Positions 63,055 to 64,000 of a DNA stretch of 64,000 nt are shown piece by piece (within the stretch, counting starts at the first letter, position 1; every line of letters begins with the position of its first letter). The DNA is from Limnomonas spitsbergensis. Lineage: Eukaryota; Chlorophyta; Chlorophyceae; Chlamydomonadales. The DNA lies in the NCBI GenBank assembly GCA_037349105.1, contig JAYJMM010000114.1:4703501-4767500 (forward strand), written 5' to 3'. A program made the translations under genes and the position numbers. The notes under the pieces were generated by a model, which was given only the letters and a program-made list of their open reading frames with translations, was not told the DNA's origin and searched no databases.

Positions 63055-64000
63055 GGGGAATGCAAACCAAAGGGCAATGATAGGCAACGACTTAATGGGG
63101 GCAATGATAGGCAAAGCCTTAATGGGGCAATGATAGGCAACGAATTAATGGGGCAATGATGGGCAACGACTTAATGGGGCAATGATGGGCAACGACTTAA
63201 TGGGGCAATAATAGGCAACGACTTAATGGGGCAATGATAGGCAACGACTTAATGGGGCAATGATAGGCAACGACTTAATGGGGCAATGATAGGCAACGAC
63301 TTAATGGGGCAATGATGGGCAACGACTTAATGGGGCAATGATAGGCAACGACTTAATGGTGCAATGATAGGCAACGACTTAATGGGGCAATGATAGGCAA
63401 CGACTTAATGGGGCAATGATAGGCAACGACTTAATGGGGCAATGATAGGCAACGACTTAATGTGGCAATGATAGGCAACGACTTAATGGGGCAATGATAG
63501 GCAACGACTTAATGGGGCAATGATAGGCAACGACTTAATGGTGCAATGATGGGCAACGACTTAATGGGGCAATGATAGGCAACGACTTAATGGGGCAATG
63601 ATAGGCAACGACTTAACGGGGCAATGATAGGCAACGACTTAATGGGGCAATGATGGGCAACGACTTAATGGGGCAATGATAGGCAACGACTTAATGGGGC
63701 AATGATAGGCAACGACTTAACGGGGCAATGATAGGCAACGACTTAATGGGGCAATGATGGGCAACGACTTTATGGGGCAATGATAGGCAACGACTTAATG
63801 GGGCAATGATGGGCAACGACTTAATGGGGCAATGATAGGCAACGACTTAATGGGGCAATGATAGGCAACGACTTAATGGGGCAATGATAGGCAACGACTT
63901 AATGGGGCAATGATAGGCAACGACTTAATGGGGCAATGATGGGCAACGACTTTATTGGGCAATGATAGGCAACGACTTAATGGGGCAATGATGGGCAACG
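63055..64000. repeat. 26-bp satellite running off the window
   Basis: About 36 units of GGGGCAATGATAGGCAACGA plus CTTAAT, with mostly single-base variants (TGATGGGC, TTTATGGG, TTAACGGG), continue to the last base. The units are uniform and have no unique spacers. It lies in the presumed intron upstream of the minus-strand gene. Confidence 0.97.

Noticed and set aside
63055..64000. CRISPR-like array
   Set aside because: Units are contiguous and identical with no unique spacers, and the host is a eukaryote. It is a simple satellite.
1..64000. tRNA, rRNA or prokaryotic operon structure
   Set aside because: None could be recognised. All supported genes are intron-containing and separately spaced.

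Overview
This window is nuclear DNA from a eukaryote, most likely a green alga and possibly a prasinophyte. GC-rich exons are joined by GT-AG introns of 80 bp to 1.5 kb or more. Three of the six genes belong to plastid families: a threonine deaminase with two ACT-like domains, an Alb3-type thylakoid insertase, and an Mbb1/HCF107-like HAT-repeat protein. No species can be named from sequence alone. All gene models were built by eye from conserved protein blocks, splice consensus and matching intron phases. No transcript data or searches were used.

Layout. 1-3.6 kb: dispersed repeats and a broken ORF. 3.6-8.7 kb (+): HAT/TPR-repeat protein, three exons. 9.8-10.4 kb (+): MYCBP (AMY-1) homologue, last exon not found. 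14.5-25.3 kb (-): nine-exon Cid1-like nucleotidyltransferase (TUTase/non-canonical poly(A) polymerase). 26.7-35.1 kb (+): eight-exon threonine deaminase, divergent from the TUTase across about 1.4 kb. 38.6-47.5 kb (+): nine-exon Alb3/OxaI/YidC insertase. 51.8-57.9 kb (+): vacuolar iron transporter family gene whose first exon was not found. 62.3-62.9 kb (-): two exons of an unrecognised protein. 63.1-64 kb: a 26-bp satellite running off the window. The genes share no pathway. No operon, tRNA, rRNA or CRISPR array is visible.

The most striking feature is how the introns are built. In most large introns the sequence just inside a splice site is a tandem or near-tandem array of copies of that same exon-intron edge. 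Copies of the exon 3' end plus its GT donor lie downstream of true donors. Copies of the AG acceptor plus the exon 5' end lie upstream of true acceptors. Examples are 14 extra 23-bp donor copies in the iron transporter gene, eight nearly identical 129-bp acceptor copies before its fourth exon, and about ten donor copies in the threonine deaminase gene. The small MYCBP introns lack this. It suggests that introns here grow by repeated local duplication across splice junctions, leaving many decoy sites.

Mobile DNA includes a short retroposon-like family (called DR-A here) with a constant 5' end and target-site duplications, TA-flanked MITEs, a 421-bp inverted-repeat element, and a possible tRNA-derived repeat.
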